A DNA stretch of 46,542 bases from Marinitenerispora sediminis (GTDB lineage: Bacteria > Actinomycetota > Actinomycetes > Streptosporangiales > Streptosporangiaceae), in the NCBI RefSeq assembly GCF_003336425.1, contig NZ_QEIO01000031.1, forward strand, positions 1 to 46,542. The letters run 5' to 3'. Position numbers and translations under genes: made by a program. The notes under the pieces were generated by a model. That model worked only from the letters and a program-made list of their open reading frames with translations. It had not been told where the DNA came from and ran no database searches. Below, piece by piece: positions 1-8,987 of this stretch. Numbering within the stretch: position 1 is the first letter of the stretch; each line of letters opens with the position of its first letter.

Positions 1-230
1 CAACGATCTAGGGGCGCGACGCCTCCCACCACCGCTTCTTCTGGGGCGCCAAGCTCCTGCTCATCACCACCGCAGACGGAGCCGTATGCGCGTTCTCCCC
101 GGCCAACCCCAAGGAACTGGACGAACGCAGCCAAGCGGTGCACCTGCTCCACGTCTAGCGGTGCGCGCCCGGGGCCGTGCCCGATCGTGGGCGACAAAGG
201 CTTCGCCAAACTGATCGCCTACGACCACTG
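1..230 (+). pseudogene. Transposase remnant, plus-strand copy
   Basis: One frame reads RDASHHRFFWGAKLLLITT followed by a stretch ending KELDERSQAVHLLHV and a stop near 158. A second piece in a shifted frame (about 170-230) reads PIVGDKGFAKLIAYDH before a stop. The phrases FFWGAKLLLITTADG and VGDKGFA are typical of the catalytic core of DDE-type insertion-sequence transposases of the IS5/IS982 kind. The frameshift, stops and short length show a dead fragment, also cut by the window edge. A similar fragment lies inverted at about 460-643. I cannot assign the exact IS family. Confidence 0.6.
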
Positions 231-459
231 ACCAGGACACCAAACCCCCATCCTGGGACTGCCCGATCGCCCGGACGCCGGAGCGGATCGGCGGGCGGTG
301 GACCCGGCCCGTCGTCCGCGCCGCGTTCAACGGTGTCCGCTGGTGAGGCGGCTTCCTGGGAGCACCTCGGCGTGCCGCGCGGTCCGCACTCCGCGGCTGA
401 AGGACCTCGTGGACCGCGCCGGGCTGGACGAGCACGTCCGCACCGGCGCGGTGGTGGCC

Positions 460-643
460 TTGTCGATCCCGGTTCCGGTGAAGCGCTTGCCGCACCCGAT
501 CGGGCGCGGTGCTGGCGCGCACCGCTGGACATAGCGGGGTGCGGGGCTCGCGGGTGTTCGTCCAGTTCCTTGGAGTTGGCCGGGGCGAGCGCGTGCACGG
601 CTCTGCCTGTGGGGGTGGGCAGGAGCTCGGCGGTCCGGGGCAA
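460..643 (-). pseudogene. Transposase remnant, inverted second copy
   Basis: On the minus strand, bases 643 to about 460 align with 50-225 of the plus strand. Shared landmarks are AGCTCCTGC, GCCCCGGCCAAC/GTTCTCCCCGGCCAAC, AAGGAACTGGACGAAC, AGCGGTGCGCGCC and GCCCGATCG. The protein trace APANSKELDEHPRAPH mirrors SPANPKELDERSQAVH of the other copy. Frames are broken, so it is a decayed copy. The two relics face each other and leave no functional transposase. I see nothing convincing between them (231-459) or in 644-1025 upstream of the next gene. Confidence 0.55.
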
Positions 644-1025
644 GGCGTGGTGGGACGTGGTCCATGCCCTGGCCGGCCTCCTCGCCCGGGCGCGAGCGGT
701 GCACGGTCGGGCGGGAGGCTGCGCAGCGCGGCGGGGTGCCGTCTGTCATCCGGGGCCGAGCCGGGAGGGACCGCGCGCTTCCAGGGGCGTCGGGTGGCGC
801 AGCGCGGCGGGACCTGGGCGGTGGCGACGCGGACGGGTTCGGCGCCGCCACGCCGCCCGCGGGGACCGTCGTCCGCCCCGGACCGGGGGCCGGCACCGCC
901 CGGGAGGCGCCAGTGAGCCGCGCGATGCGGGTACCGCGCCCGCTGCTCGCCCCCGGTGCACTCACCGGCGGGCGCGACCCGGTGGCCGGGACCGGCCACC
1001 GCGCGCGGCGCGGTTCAATGGAGGT
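644..1025. other. Gene-free stretch upstream of birA
   Basis: This 382-base GC-rich stretch has long open frames in several registers, but none looks like protein: they are Arg/Pro/Ala-rich shadows. A short motif resembling GGCGCAGCGCGGCGGG occurs twice (about 718-735 and 796-812). The birA promoter should lie here, but I cannot point to clear -35/-10 boxes. Confidence 0.4.
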
Positions 1026-1892
1026 ATGCAGCTGGGACCAGATCCGTCGCCCTATTCCGACCTCGACCGGCCGCCGCTGCGGGAGGCCGCGCTCACCCGC
1101 GCGCTCGTCCGCCCCGGCGGGCTGTGGTCCGGCGTCGAGGTGGTTCCCGCGATGGGGTCCACGAACACCGAGCTGGCCGCCCGCGCCCGGGCCGGCGCGG
1201 CGGAGGGGGCGGTGCTCGTCACCGAGCACCAGACCGCCGGACGGGGGCGCCTGGACCGCACGTTCCACACGCCGCCGCGCGCGGCGCTGACCTTCTCCGT
1301 GCTGCTGCGCCCGGACGTACCCGCCGCCCGCCTGGGCTGGCTGCCGCTGCTCATGGGCGTCGCGGCCGTGCACGGCGTCCGGCGGGTGGCCGACGTCGGG
1401 GCCGGGCTCAAGTGGCCCAACGACGTCCTGGTCGGCGAGCGGAAGCTGGCCGGCATCCTGTCCGAGGCGGCGTTCACCGACGACGGGCCGGCCGTGGTCA
1501 TCGGCATGGGGCTCAACGTCGCCCAGACCCGCGGCGAGCTGCCGGTCCCCACGGCCACCTCCCTCGCGCTGGAGGGCGCCGCCCACGCCGACCGCGATCC
1601 GCTGCTGCGCGCGGTGCTGCGCGGTTTCGCCGAGCGGTACCGGACCTGGCTCGACGGCGGCGGCGACGCCGAGGCCACCGGCCTCGCCGCCGAGTACCGG
1701 GCCTGCTGCACCACGCTCGGCCGTGCCGTCCGGGTGGATCTGCCCGGCGACCGCCGTACCGAGGGGACCGCCACCGGTGTCGACGCCGACGGCCGGCTCA
1801 CGGTGCGCACCGCTGCCGGCGAGGACGCGGTGCTCAGCGCCGGCGACGTCGTGCACGTGCGCCCGGTCGGCGCCGCGCCGTCCGCCCAGTGA
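1026..1892 (+). CDS. birA: Biotin--[acetyl-CoA-carboxylase] ligase
   Basis: A 288-residue protein of the BirA/LplA family that activates biotin with ATP and transfers it to the biotin carrier lysine of acetyl-CoA and acyl-CoA carboxylases in the cytoplasm. Visible signatures: STNTELAARA near residue 42, the biotinyl-AMP loop GRGRLDRTFHTP around residues 75-86, KWPNDVLVGERKLAGIL around residues 132-148, and a C-terminal SH3-like domain (GTATGVDADGRLTVRT). There is no N-terminal helix-turn-helix, so this is the monofunctional type, not the repressor type. The ATG at 1026 gives the N-terminus PYSDLDRPPL usual in actinobacterial homologues; a GGAGG (1020-1024) sits unusually close to it. Upstream in-frame extension is open but low-complexity. 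Confidence 0.92.
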   Translation: MQLGPDPSPYSDLDRPPLREAALTRALVRPGGLWSGVEVVPAMGSTNTELAARARAGAAEGAVLVTEHQTAGRGRLDRTFHTPPRAALTFSVLLRPDVPAARLGWLPLLMGVAAVHGVRRVADVGAGLKWPNDVLVGERKLAGILSEAAFTDDGPAVVIGMGLNVAQTRGELPVPTATSLALEGAAHADRDPLLRAVLRGFAERYRTWLDGGGDAEATGLAAEYRACCTTLGRAVRVDLPGDRRTEGTATGVDADGRLTVRTAAGEDAVLSAGDVVHVRPVGAAPSAQ

Positions 1893-1920
1893 GACGGCCG
1901 CCGACCCCGAGCGCGGTTTC

Positions 1921-1948
1921 TTGACGCACCGTGCTCCCACGTACTAAA
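1921..1948 (+). promoter_or_regulatory. Possible sigma70-type promoter for the cyclase gene
   Basis: TTGACG at 1921-1926 is followed 15 bases later by TACTAA at 1942-1947 (or, with 16 bases, ACTAAA). It sits in the birA-cyclase gap, about 105 bases before the cyclase start. The spacing is slightly short, so this is a candidate only. Confidence 0.35.
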
Positions 1949-2052
1949 CCGGCAGTCACACGCGCGGGCAGCCGCGCACCACCGGTCACCCGATGGCGGG
2001 CGGATCCCACGAATCCGGCGGCATCGCCCTGACCTCGAACACGAGAGAACGT

Positions 2053-3066
2053 ATGTCGTCGCGTCCCGACCCCAAGGAGATCGAAGCCGCCCTGTTGGGA
2101 GGCGAGGCGCGATACACCCGCGCGGAGGCGGTCCGCCGCTCCGGGGCCGATCCGGAGTTCGTCACCCGCGTCTGGCGGGCCCTCGGATTCGCCACCCGCG
2201 GCGAGGACGTCGTCGCCTTCACCGACAGCGACGTCGAGGCGCTGCGTGCCACGGCGGAGCTGCTCCGGCACAAGGTCCTCGACGAGGAGGCCGCGGTGCG
2301 GCTCGCCCGTGCCATGGGCCAGACCATGGCACGGCTGGCGGAGTGGCAGACCAGCATCCTCACGACCCTGTCCTACGCCCCGCAGACCGTGGCCGAGCAC
2401 GAGCAGCTCGGTCCGCTCGTGGGGCTGACCAAGGAGCTGCTACCCGACGTGGAGCGGCTGCTCACGCACATCTGGCGGCGCCAGCTCGCCGCCTCGGCGA
2501 CCCGGACCCTCGCCGTGATCGAGAACAGCGAGGACGCGGCGCCGAACTACTTCCCGCTGGTCGTCGGGTTCGCCGACCTCGTGTCCTTCACCACGCTGAG
2601 CCGCGAACTCGACGAGGTGGGGCTGGCCGAGGTGGTCGAGGGGTTCGAGGCGACGTCGGCGGACATCGTCGCCGCGGGCGGCGGCCGGGTCGTGAAGACC
2701 CTCGGTGACGAGATCCTCTACGTCACCAACTCGGCGCGGCAGGCCGCCGAGATCGCGCTGCAGCTCGCCGACGGCGTGAAGACGCACGTGGAGGTCCCGG
2801 ACGTGCGGGTCGGGCTGGCCTACGGCCCGGTGCTCGCGCTGCTCGGTGACGTGTTCGGCACCACGGTCAACAGGGCCAGCCGGCTCACCTCCTTCGCCCG
2901 CCCGGGGACCGTGCTCATCGACGACGCACTCGCCGGGCTGCTCACCGACGAGGACCCGTTCCAGGTGGTCCCGGTGCGGCCGCGGCACGCCCACGGTCTC
3001 GGGCAGCTGCAGCCGCACGCGCTGCGGCGCGCCTTCGAGCCGCAGGTACGCGGCGGCGCGGGCTGA
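2053..3066 (+). CDS. Class III adenylate/guanylate cyclase with N-terminal regulatory domain
   Basis: A soluble 337-residue protein expected to make cAMP (or cGMP) from the nucleotide triphosphate. Residues about 1-155 are helical, with a [12 protein letters not shown]... segment resembling the regulatory domain of actinobacterial cyclases such as mycobacterial Rv1264 (Ad_Cy_reg). Residues about 165-335 form the catalytic domain: metal-binding Asp in GFADLVSFT (D175) and LGDEILY (D219), a substrate-specifying Lys in VVKTLGD (K215), and transition-state Asn/Arg in TTVNRASRL. All key residues appear present, so the enzyme should be active as a homodimer. ATG 2053 has GAGAG five bases upstream; an in-frame start at 1993 is possible. 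Confidence 0.85.
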   Translation: MSSRPDPKEIEAALLGGEARYTRAEAVRRSGADPEFVTRVWRALGFATRGEDVVAFTDSDVEALRATAELLRHKVLDEEAAVRLARAMGQTMARLAEWQTSILTTLSYAPQTVAEHEQLGPLVGLTKELLPDVERLLTHIWRRQLAASATRTLAVIENSEDAAPNYFPLVVGFADLVSFTTLSRELDEVGLAEVVEGFEATSADIVAAGGGRVVKTLGDEILYVTNSARQAAEIALQLADGVKTHVEVPDVRVGLAYGPVLALLGDVFGTTVNRASRLTSFARPGTVLIDDALAGLLTDEDPFQVVPVRPRHAHGLGQLQPHALRRAFEPQVRGGAG

Positions 3067-3072
3067 GTCGGC

Positions 3073-3096
3073 CCGGCGGCCGGATCCGGCCGCCGG
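3073..3096. terminator. 24-base perfect palindrome after the cyclase gene
   Basis: Bases 3073-3096 form a perfect palindrome centred on GGATCC, seven bases after the cyclase stop. It would fold into a very stable hairpin, as expected for an actinobacterial terminator without a T tract. A second perfect palindrome, CGGAAGATCTTCCG, lies at 3112-3125 and may instead be an operator for the following gene. Confidence 0.5.
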
Positions 3097-3111
3097 CTGT
3101 CCACAGGGTCG

Positions 3112-3125
3112 CGGAAGATCTTCCG
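3112..3125. promoter_or_regulatory. 14-base palindrome upstream of mscR, possible operator
   Basis: CGGAAGATCTTCCG is perfectly self-complementary and sits about 100 bases before the dehydrogenase start, in the promoter region. Its size and position suit a dimeric repressor site. No adjacent regulator gene identifies the protein that might bind it. Confidence 0.3.
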
Positions 3126-3223
3126 TCCGGCGGCGATGTCAGGCATGTTGGTTGCGGACACGAAGAGTGTCCGGTGGTCGACCGCTGGTCGTCCCAGTGG
3201 CCGGTGTGAAGGGGTGGTTGGGC

Positions 3224-4312
3224 ATGCCGCACGAAGTCAGGGCCGTGGTCTCCCGGGAGAAGAACGCCCCGGTGAGCGTCGAGACGATCACCGTCCCCGA
3301 CCCCGGCCCCGGGGAGGCGCTGGTCCGGATCCAGGCGTGCGGGGTCTGCCACACCGACCTCCACTACCGCGAGGGCGGCATCAACGACGAGTACCCGTTC
3401 CTGCTCGGCCACGAGGCGGCCGGCGTGGTGGAGGCCGTCGGCGACGGCGTGACCGGGGTCGCCGAGGGCGACTTCGTGATCCTGAACTGGCGCGCCGTGT
3501 GCGGCAACTGCCGCGCCTGCCTGCGCGGGCGGCCGTGGTACTGCTTCGCCACCCACAACGCCCACCAGAAGATGACGCTGGCCGACGGCACCCCGCTCTC
3601 GCCCGCGCTCGGCATCGGCGCCTTCGCGGAGAAGACCCTGGTGGCGGCCGGCCAGTGCACGAAGGTCGACCCCGGGGCCAGCCCGGCGGTGGCCGGCCTG
3701 CTCGGCTGCGGCGTCATGGCCGGCCTCGGCGCGGCCATCAACACCGGCGGCGTCGGCCGCGGCGACTCCGTGGCGGTCATCGGCTGCGGCGGCGTCGGCG
3801 ATGCCGCCATCGCGGGGGCCCACCTCGCCGGCGCGAGCACGATCATCGCGGTCGACATCGACGACCGCAAGCTCGAACTGGCCCGCGGGTTCGGCGCCAC
3901 GCACACCGTGAACTCGCGCGGGACCGACCCGGTCGAGGCCGTCCGCGAGCTCACCGGCGGCCACGGCGCCGACGTCGTCATCGAGGCCGTCGGGCGGCCC
4001 GAGACCTACCGGCAGGCGTTCTACGCCCGGGACCTGGCCGGCACCGTCGTCCTCGTCGGGGTCCCCACCCCCGAGATGCGGATCGAGCTGCCGCTGCTCG
4101 ACGTCTTCGGCCGCGGAGGGGCGCTCAAGTCGTCCTGGTACGGCGACTGCCTCCCCTCGCGGGACTTCCCCATGCTCATCGACCTGTATCTTCAGGGACG
4201 ACTCGATCTCGAGAAGTTCGTGACCGAGAGGATCGCCCTGGACGACGTCGAGGAGGCGTTCAGCAAGATGCACCACGGAGACGTGCTGCGTTCGGTGGTG
4301 GTGTTCGAGTGA
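3224..4312 (+). CDS. mscR: S-(hydroxymethyl)mycothiol dehydrogenase (mycothiol-dependent formaldehyde dehydrogenase)
   Basis: A 362-residue zinc-dependent medium-chain dehydrogenase that oxidises the mycothiol adduct of formaldehyde to S-formylmycothiol using NAD. Catalytic zinc ligands are in [10 protein letters not shown] (C42) and LLGHEAAG (H63). The structural zinc has the C-x2-C-x2-C-x7-C pattern (C93, C96, C99, C107). The Rossmann motif is [12 protein letters not shown]. The whole sequence fits the AdhE2/MscR group of actinobacteria rather than general alcohol dehydrogenases. ATG 3224 is preceded by GAAGGGG about ten bases upstream. The stop overlaps the GTG of the next gene by four bases, showing translational coupling and a shared task. 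Confidence 0.9.
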   Translation: MPHEVRAVVSREKNAPVSVETITVPDPGPGEALVRIQACGVCHTDLHYREGGINDEYPFLLGHEAAGVVEAVGDGVTGVAEGDFVILNWRAVCGNCRACLRGRPWYCFATHNAHQKMTLADGTPLSPALGIGAFAEKTLVAAGQCTKVDPGASPAVAGLLGCGVMAGLGAAINTGGVGRGDSVAVIGCGGVGDAAIAGAHLAGASTIIAVDIDDRKLELARGFGATHTVNSRGTDPVEAVRELTGGHGADVVIEAVGRPETYRQAFYARDLAGTVVLVGVPTPEMRIELPLLDVFGRGGALKSSWYGDCLPSRDFPMLIDLYLQGRLDLEKFVTERIALDDVEEAFSKMHHGDVLRSVVVFE

Positions 4313-4956
4313 CGGAACCGCCGGACCCCGCCATTCCCATCGACAAACTGGTCACCTCGGGCGTGTTCCGCCTCGACGGGGGCGAATGGGACGTCGACAA
4401 CAACGTGTGGATCGTCGGCGACGACCGCTCGGCGGTTGTCATCGACGCCGCCCACGACCACCAGGCCATCGCCCGCGCGCTCGGCGACCGCGAGCTCATG
4501 GCCATCATCTGCACGCACGCGCACAACGACCACATCAACGCCGCGGCGCAGCTGGCCGACCTCACCGACGCGCCGATCCTGCTGCACCCCGACGACGGCG
4601 TGCTCTGGAACATGGTCTACCCCGACCGCGAACCCGACGCCCCACTGCTCCAGGGCGAGCGGCTGCAGGCGGGCGGGGTCGAGCTGCAGGTGCTGCACAC
4701 CCCGGGCCACGCGCCGGGTGCGGTCTGCCTGTACGCGCCCGAACTGGGCGTCGTCTTCACCGGCGACACCCTCTTCAAGGGCGGACCCGGCGCCACGGGC
4801 CGCTCGCACTCGGACTTCCCCACGATCATCGCGTCCATCCGCGACCGGCTGCTCACGCTTCCGGCGGACACCGTGGTGCACACCGGCCACGGCGAGTCCA
4901 CCACCATCGGCGCGGAGGCCCCGCACCTGGAGGAGTGGCTGGCCCGCGGGCACTGA
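4309..4956 (+). CDS. MBL-fold metallo-hydrolase, probable S-formylmycothiol-pathway partner
   Basis: A 215-residue metallo-beta-lactamase-fold hydrolase with THAHNDHIN (the HxHxDH metal site) near residues 65-73, a second metal ligand in HTPGHAPG, the bridging Asp in [10 protein letters not shown], and a final His in VHTGHGEST. It resembles the glyoxalase II/Rv2260 type. It starts at GTG 4309, overlapping mscR by four bases. The same two-gene arrangement is known from other actinobacteria (mscR-Rv2260). Hydrolysis of S-formylmycothiol to formate and mycothiol is the natural inference but is not proven by sequence. Confidence 0.85.
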   Translation: MTEPPDPAIPIDKLVTSGVFRLDGGEWDVDNNVWIVGDDRSAVVIDAAHDHQAIARALGDRELMAIICTHAHNDHINAAAQLADLTDAPILLHPDDGVLWNMVYPDREPDAPLLQGERLQAGGVELQVLHTPGHAPGAVCLYAPELGVVFTGDTLFKGGPGATGRSHSDFPTIIASIRDRLLTLPADTVVHTGHGESTTIGAEAPHLEEWLARGH

Positions 4957-4964
4957 GCCTGTCC

Positions 4965-4999
4965 CGCGCCGCCGGAGCCGCCCGGCGCCCGGCGGCGCG
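4965..4999. terminator. Hairpin between convergent genes
   Basis: CGCGCCGCCGG (4965-4975) and CCGGCGGCGCG (4989-4999) are perfect 11-base arms around a 13-base loop. They lie between the converging stops of the MBL hydrolase and the histidine kinase, so this probably terminates both directions. Confidence 0.5.
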
Positions 5000-5029
5000 G
5001 ACCGGCCACCGGCTCCGCCGCTCCGGCGC

Positions 5030-6316
5030 CTAGACCGGGCCGGTCGCGCGCGCCTGGCCGCCGGACCCGGGCGGCAGGAACAACGCGAACGTGGTCGGAT
5101 GGGTCTGCACCAGTTCCACCCGGGCCCCGCCGGACTCCGCGATGTGCCGGGCCAGGGCCAGCCCGAGCCCGGTGCCGTCGCCGCCGGACACCTCGCGCTC
5201 GAAGATGCGCGGCGTGAGCTCCTCCGGGATGCCGGGACCCTCGTCGCAGACCTCGATCCGCACCGTCTGCCCGGTCGCCAGCCGGCGCACGGTGACCGTC
5301 CCGGCGCCGTGCTGGTAGGCGTTCTCCACCAGGGTCGCCAGGATCTGCGACAGGTCGCTCGGCACGGTCATCGCGGTGAGGCCGCTGGTGCCGTCCAGCC
5401 GCAGCTCGCGGTTGGCCTGGTCGAAAACCGGCGCCCACTGCCGGACGAACTGTTCGAGGACCTCGTCGATGTCGACCTGCTCGACCTCCGGGTTCTGGCT
5501 CTTGCGGGCGCGGCCCAGCAGGCTCTCCACGATCTCCACCAGCCGCTCGGTCTGGGCCAGTGCCGCCTCGCCCTCCTGCCGCACCACGTTCGGATCACTG
5601 GCCTCGGCGATGATCTCCTCCAGCCGCATCGTCATGGCGGTCAGCGGGGTGCGGAGCTGGTGCGAGGCGTCGGTGGCGAAGTGGCGCTCGGTCGCGATCA
5701 GGCTGGCGATGCGTTCGGCGCTGCGGTCCAGCACCTCGGCCACGCGGTCGGCCTCGGGGATGCCGTACCGGTGCCCCCAGGGGGTGGCCTGCCCCGAGCC
5801 CAGCCGCTCGGCGGTCGCGGCGAGGTCGACGAGCGGCAGGGTGAGCCGCCGGGCCTGGAGCATGGCGAGCCCCACCGCCACTCCGATGGCCAGCAGCGAC
5901 AGTGAGGCGATGCCCAGCCAGGCGTTCACGATGCTGTCCCGGATGGCGGTGGTGTCGCGCCACACGTGCACGGTGGCGCCGCCGTTGGAGGTGGCGGTGG
6001 CCTCCAGCGTGGGAGTGCGGGTGTCCGAGTGGGGATCGTGCCGCCAGCCGCCGGTCGACACCGTTCGCTCGCTGTCGGGCGGCTTGATCTCGATGTGCCG
6101 CTGGGGGTAGACGGCGACGAAGTGCTCGACGTCGATGCTCCCGTTGCGCTGGAGCTGCACGTCGGCCTCGGCCCCGATGACCTCGGCCTCGCGCTGCAGC
6201 TGGTTGACGGTGTCGTCGTAGATCGTCTGGTAGGTGAGCGCACCCAGCGGCAGGCCGAGCAGCATCACCGCGATGATGGTGACCACCAACGTGGAGAAGA
6301 GCATCCGCCTGCGCAT
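5030..6316 (-). CDS. Two-component sensor histidine kinase
   Basis: A 428-residue membrane kinase. Transmembrane segment 1 is at residues about 6-29, an extracytoplasmic sensor region covers about 30-130, segment 2 is at about 132-153, and a HAMP linker follows. The dimerisation/phosphoacceptor helix has DASHQLRTPLTAM (H219). The ATPase domain has LVENAYQHG (N box), DEGPGIP (G1) and GTGLGLALARH (G2). All catalytic motifs are intact. ATG 6316 has AAGAGGTGAC just upstream. It lies 70 bases downstream of its response regulator in the same direction, so the two form an operon. The signal sensed is unknown. Confidence 0.92.
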   Translation of the reverse strand: MRRRMLFSTLVVTIIAVMLLGLPLGALTYQTIYDDTVNQLQREAEVIGAEADVQLQRNGSIDVEHFVAVYPQRHIEIKPPDSERTVSTGGWRHDPHSDTRTPTLEATATSNGGATVHVWRDTTAIRDSIVNAWLGIASLSLLAIGVAVGLAMLQARRLTLPLVDLAATAERLGSGQATPWGHRYGIPEADRVAEVLDRSAERIASLIATERHFATDASHQLRTPLTAMTMRLEEIIAEASDPNVVRQEGEAALAQTERLVEIVESLLGRARKSQNPEVEQVDIDEVLEQFVRQWAPVFDQANRELRLDGTSGLTAMTVPSDLSQILATLVENAYQHGAGTVTVRRLATGQTVRIEVCDEGPGIPEELTPRIFEREVSGGDGTGLGLALARHIAESGGARVELVQTHPTTFALFLPPGSGGQARATGPV

Positions 6317-6386
6317 GTCACCTCTTGTTCGTGTGACTCTCCAGCGCGCGGCGCGGTGTCACACCGCGGGTCAGCGTCTCCTGCTG

Positions 6387-7055
6387 TTATTCCCGCTCGA
6401 ACCGGAATCCGACGCCTCGCACCGTGGTGATGTAGGACGGCTGGTTGGCGTCGTCGCCGAGTTTGCGGCGCAGCCAGGAGATGTGCATGTCCAGGGTCTT
6501 GGTGGAACCCCACCAGTTGGTGTCCCAGACCTCGCGCATGATCTGCTCGCGGGTGACGACCTTGCCGGCGTCGCGGACCAGCACCCGCAGCAGGTCGAAC
6601 TCCTTGGTGGTGAGCTGGAGTTCGCGGTCGCCGAGCCAGGCCCGGCGGGAGTCGTTGTCGATCCGCACGCCGTGCACGACCGGGACCTCCGCCCCGCCGC
6701 GGCGCAGCAGCGCCCGCACCCGCGCGAGGAGCTCGGCCAGGCGGAACGGCTTGGTGACGTAGTCATCCGCGCCCGCGTCGAGCCCGACCACGGTGTCGAC
6801 CTCGTCGACCCGGGCCGTCAGGATGAGTATGGGCGTGCCATGACCTTCGGCTCGGAGCCGCCGCGCGACTTCGAGGCCGTCCATTTCGGGCAGTCCGAGA
6901 TCGAGCACGAGCAGGTCGACGTCACCCGCTCGGGCGCGATCGAGGGTCTCAACGCCGTCGACGGTCACGTCGACCGAGTACCCCTCCCGGCGGAGCGCAC
7001 GGGCCAGTGGCTCGGAGATCGAGCTGTCGTCTTCGGCCAGCAAAACGCAGGTCAT
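6387..7055 (-). CDS. OmpR/PhoB-family response regulator
   Basis: A 222-residue transcription factor. The receiver domain (1-120) carries the acidic pocket (E8, D9, D10), the phosphoacceptor in LVLDLGLPEMDG (D52), and the conserved Lys in YVTKPFR (K102). Residues about 130-222 are a winged-helix DNA-binding domain with KEFDLLRVLVRDAGKVVTRE and the terminal YITTVRGVGFRFE. It is the first gene of the two-gene operon with the kinase. A -10-like CATAAT can be read on the minus strand at about 7092-7097, roughly 40 bases before the start. Confidence 0.92.
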   Translation of the reverse strand: MTCVLLAEDDSSISEPLARALRREGYSVDVTVDGVETLDRARAGDVDLLVLDLGLPEMDGLEVARRLRAEGHGTPILILTARVDEVDTVVGLDAGADDYVTKPFRLAELLARVRALLRRGGAEVPVVHGVRIDNDSRRAWLGDRELQLTTKEFDLLRVLVRDAGKVVTREQIMREVWDTNWWGSTKTLDMHISWLRRKLGDDANQPSYITTVRGVGFRFERE

Positions 7056-7224
7056 GCACCCGATCGTAAGTCGAGTTAGCGGGTTTTCCCTATTATGCGC
7101 GCCGCTTGGCGAAGGGTTGACCGAAAACGCGCAAGTCTCATAACCGACATAGTTCCCTAACGTCCGCGGGGTGGCGGATCAGGTGCGCCGGGTAGCCGCG
7201 GAACCGCCGGCCGCGCGGGCCTTC
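7056..7224. other. Regulator promoter region and spacer
   Basis: This gap is AT-richer than its surroundings at 7080-7160 and should hold the leftward promoter of the two-component operon; CATAAT on the minus strand (7092-7097) is the best -10 candidate. No coding sequence was seen. Confidence 0.4.
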
Positions 7225-7764
7225 TCACGCCCGGGACGCCGGCGCCTCGGCCGCCGGCGCGGTCCCCGGCTCCGCGGCGTCGCGCGCGGGGAAGACCCAG
7301 GTGCGGTACGACCAGAACCGGAACAGCGAACCGAGGCCGACACCGACCACGTTGCCGGCGATGTTGCGCGCCAGCGGCCCGTCCAGCCCCAGCACGGCGT
7401 CGCTGAACCACAGGCAGCCCACCTGGATCAGCAGCCCCACCCCGTTCATGAGGAAGAACAGCACGTACTCGCGGGCCAGGCCGGTGCGGGCCCGGTGGCC
7501 GAACGTCCAGTACCGGTTGCCCAGGAACGCGACCACGGTGGCGCAGACCGTGCCGAGGGCCTGCCCGGCCAGCAGGGGGGTGCCCAGGACGCTCCAGAAG
7601 AGGTTCGTGGTGGCCAGCTGCACCACGTACGCGACCGCGCCCACGGTGCCGAACTTGGCCACCTCCCGGAGGAGGTGGGAGAAACGCTGGTAGAGCGCCC
7701 GTAGCATTCGCAAGAGCCGTTCCGATCCGTCGCCGGGATGGTTACTAGACTTCCTGGGGGCCAC
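7225..7764 (-). CDS. GtrA family membrane protein
   Basis: A 179-residue protein with four hydrophobic segments typical of GtrA: KFGTVGAVAYVVQLATTNLF, GTVCATVVAFLGNRYWTF, EYVLFFLMNGVGLLIQVG and NIAGNVVGVGLGSLFRFWSYR. The GNRYWTF and FRFWSYRTWVF motifs are family hallmarks. GtrA-like proteins are thought to flip undecaprenyl- or decaprenyl-phosphate sugars across the membrane for wall polysaccharide modification. The start at GTG 7764 gives a charged N-terminal tail; ATG 7707 is an alternative. It is divergent from purK across 65 bases. Confidence 0.85.
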   Translation of the reverse strand: MAPRKSSNHPGDGSERLLRMLRALYQRFSHLLREVAKFGTVGAVAYVVQLATTNLFWSVLGTPLLAGQALGTVCATVVAFLGNRYWTFGHRARTGLAREYVLFFLMNGVGLLIQVGCLWFSDAVLGLDGPLARNIAGNVVGVGLGSLFRFWSYRTWVFPARDAAEPGTAPAAEAPASRA

Positions 7765-7829
7765 GTCCCTGGGCGCCGCGCCGACGACCGCGGCCGGCCC
7801 TCCCGCCCCGTGTGAAGAGTTGAGGAACT

Positions 7830-8987
7830 GTGAGCGAGCGTAATCGGTCCGTGCCGTCCGTCGGAATGGTGGGCGGCGGGCAGTTGGCCCGGATGACCCA
7901 CCAGGCCGGGATCGCGCTGGGAGTCGACTTCCGGGTGCTGGCGACCTCGGCCACGGACAGCGCCGCGCGGGTCAGCGGCGACGTGCACCTGGGCGACGAC
8001 CGCGGGCTCGCCGACCTTGCGGCCTTCGCCAAGTCCTGCGACGTGCTGACCTTCGACCACGAACACGTGCCCGAGCCGGTGCTGCGCGAGCTGGAGCGGG
8101 AGGGGGCCACCCTGCGCCCCGGACGCGCCGCCCTGCGCTACGCCCAGGACAAACTGCGCATGCGCACCCGCGCCGAGGAGCTGGGTGTGCCGTGCCCGCG
8201 CTGGCGGGCCGTCACCACCCCGGAGCACGTCGAGGCGCTCGCCGCCGAAACCGGCTGGCCGGTGGTCCTGAAGGCCGCGCGCGGCGGTTACGACGGCAAG
8301 GGCGTCTGGATGGTCGACTCGCCGGAGGCGGCCGCCGAGACCGTGCGCCGCGCCGCCGAGGCCGGCGTTCCGCTGCTCGTGGAGGAGCGGGTGGACTTCG
8401 TCCGCGAGCTCGCCGTGCAGGTGGCGCGCTCGCCCTACGGCCAGCTCGCGGTGTACCCGGTAGTGGAGACCGTGCAGCGGGACGGCATCTGCCACGAGGT
8501 GATCGCCCCGGCGCCGGACCTGGACGACGAGAAGGCCACCCGAGCCCAGGAACTCGCCATCGAGCTCGCGCACGCACTCGACGTCGTCGGCATGCTCGCG
8601 GTCGAGCTGTTCGAGACCCCGGCCGGCGTGGTGGTGAACGAGCTCGCGATGCGCCCCCACAACTCGGGCCACTGGACCATCGACGGCGCCCGCACCTCGC
8701 AGTTCGAGCAGCATCTGCGGGCCGTCCTGGACCTCCCGCTCGGGTCACCGCGCAGCACCGCGCCGTTCACGGTGATGGCCAACGTGCTCGGCGGTGCGGA
8801 CCCCGACGTCTACAACCGCTACTTTCATGTCATGGCCAGGGACCCCGAGCTCAAGGTGCACTTCTACGGCAAGGAGGTCCGGCCGGGCCGCAAGATCGGC
8901 CACGTGACGGTGGCCGGCACCGACCACCGCGACCTGCTCGCCCGCGCCCGCGACGCCGCCGCCTACCTCAAGGGAGACCCGCAGTGA
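7830..8987 (+). CDS. purK: 5-(carboxyamino)imidazole ribonucleotide synthase
   Basis: A 385-residue ATP-grasp enzyme of purine synthesis converting AIR, ATP and bicarbonate to N5-CAIR. The N-terminal nucleotide-binding fold has [11 protein letters not shown]. The ATP-grasp part has [14 protein letters not shown], a metal-binding [24 protein letters not shown] (written here across its two conserved pieces) and [14 protein letters not shown] 7830 has TGAGGA a few bases before it. The stop overlaps the GTG of purE by four bases, so the pair is translationally coupled. Confidence 0.95.
   Translation: MSERNRSVPSVGMVGGGQLARMTHQAGIALGVDFRVLATSATDSAARVSGDVHLGDDRGLADLAAFAKSCDVLTFDHEHVPEPVLRELEREGATLRPGRAALRYAQDKLRMRTRAEELGVPCPRWRAVTTPEHVEALAAETGWPVVLKAARGGYDGKGVWMVDSPEAAAETVRRAAEAGVPLLVEERVDFVRELAVQVARSPYGQLAVYPVVETVQRDGICHEVIAPAPDLDDEKATRAQELAIELAHALDVVGMLAVELFETPAGVVVNELAMRPHNSGHWTIDGARTSQFEQHLRAVLDLPLGSPRSTAPFTVMANVLGGADPDVYNRYFHVMARDPELKVHFYGKEVRPGRKIGHVTVAGTDHRDLLARARDAAAYLKGDPQ

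Noticed and set aside
177-1025. Long upstream extension of birA (in-frame from 177)
   Set aside because: Composition is Arg/Pro/Gly-rich without family similarity and it runs through the transposase relics; BirA homologues start near 1026.
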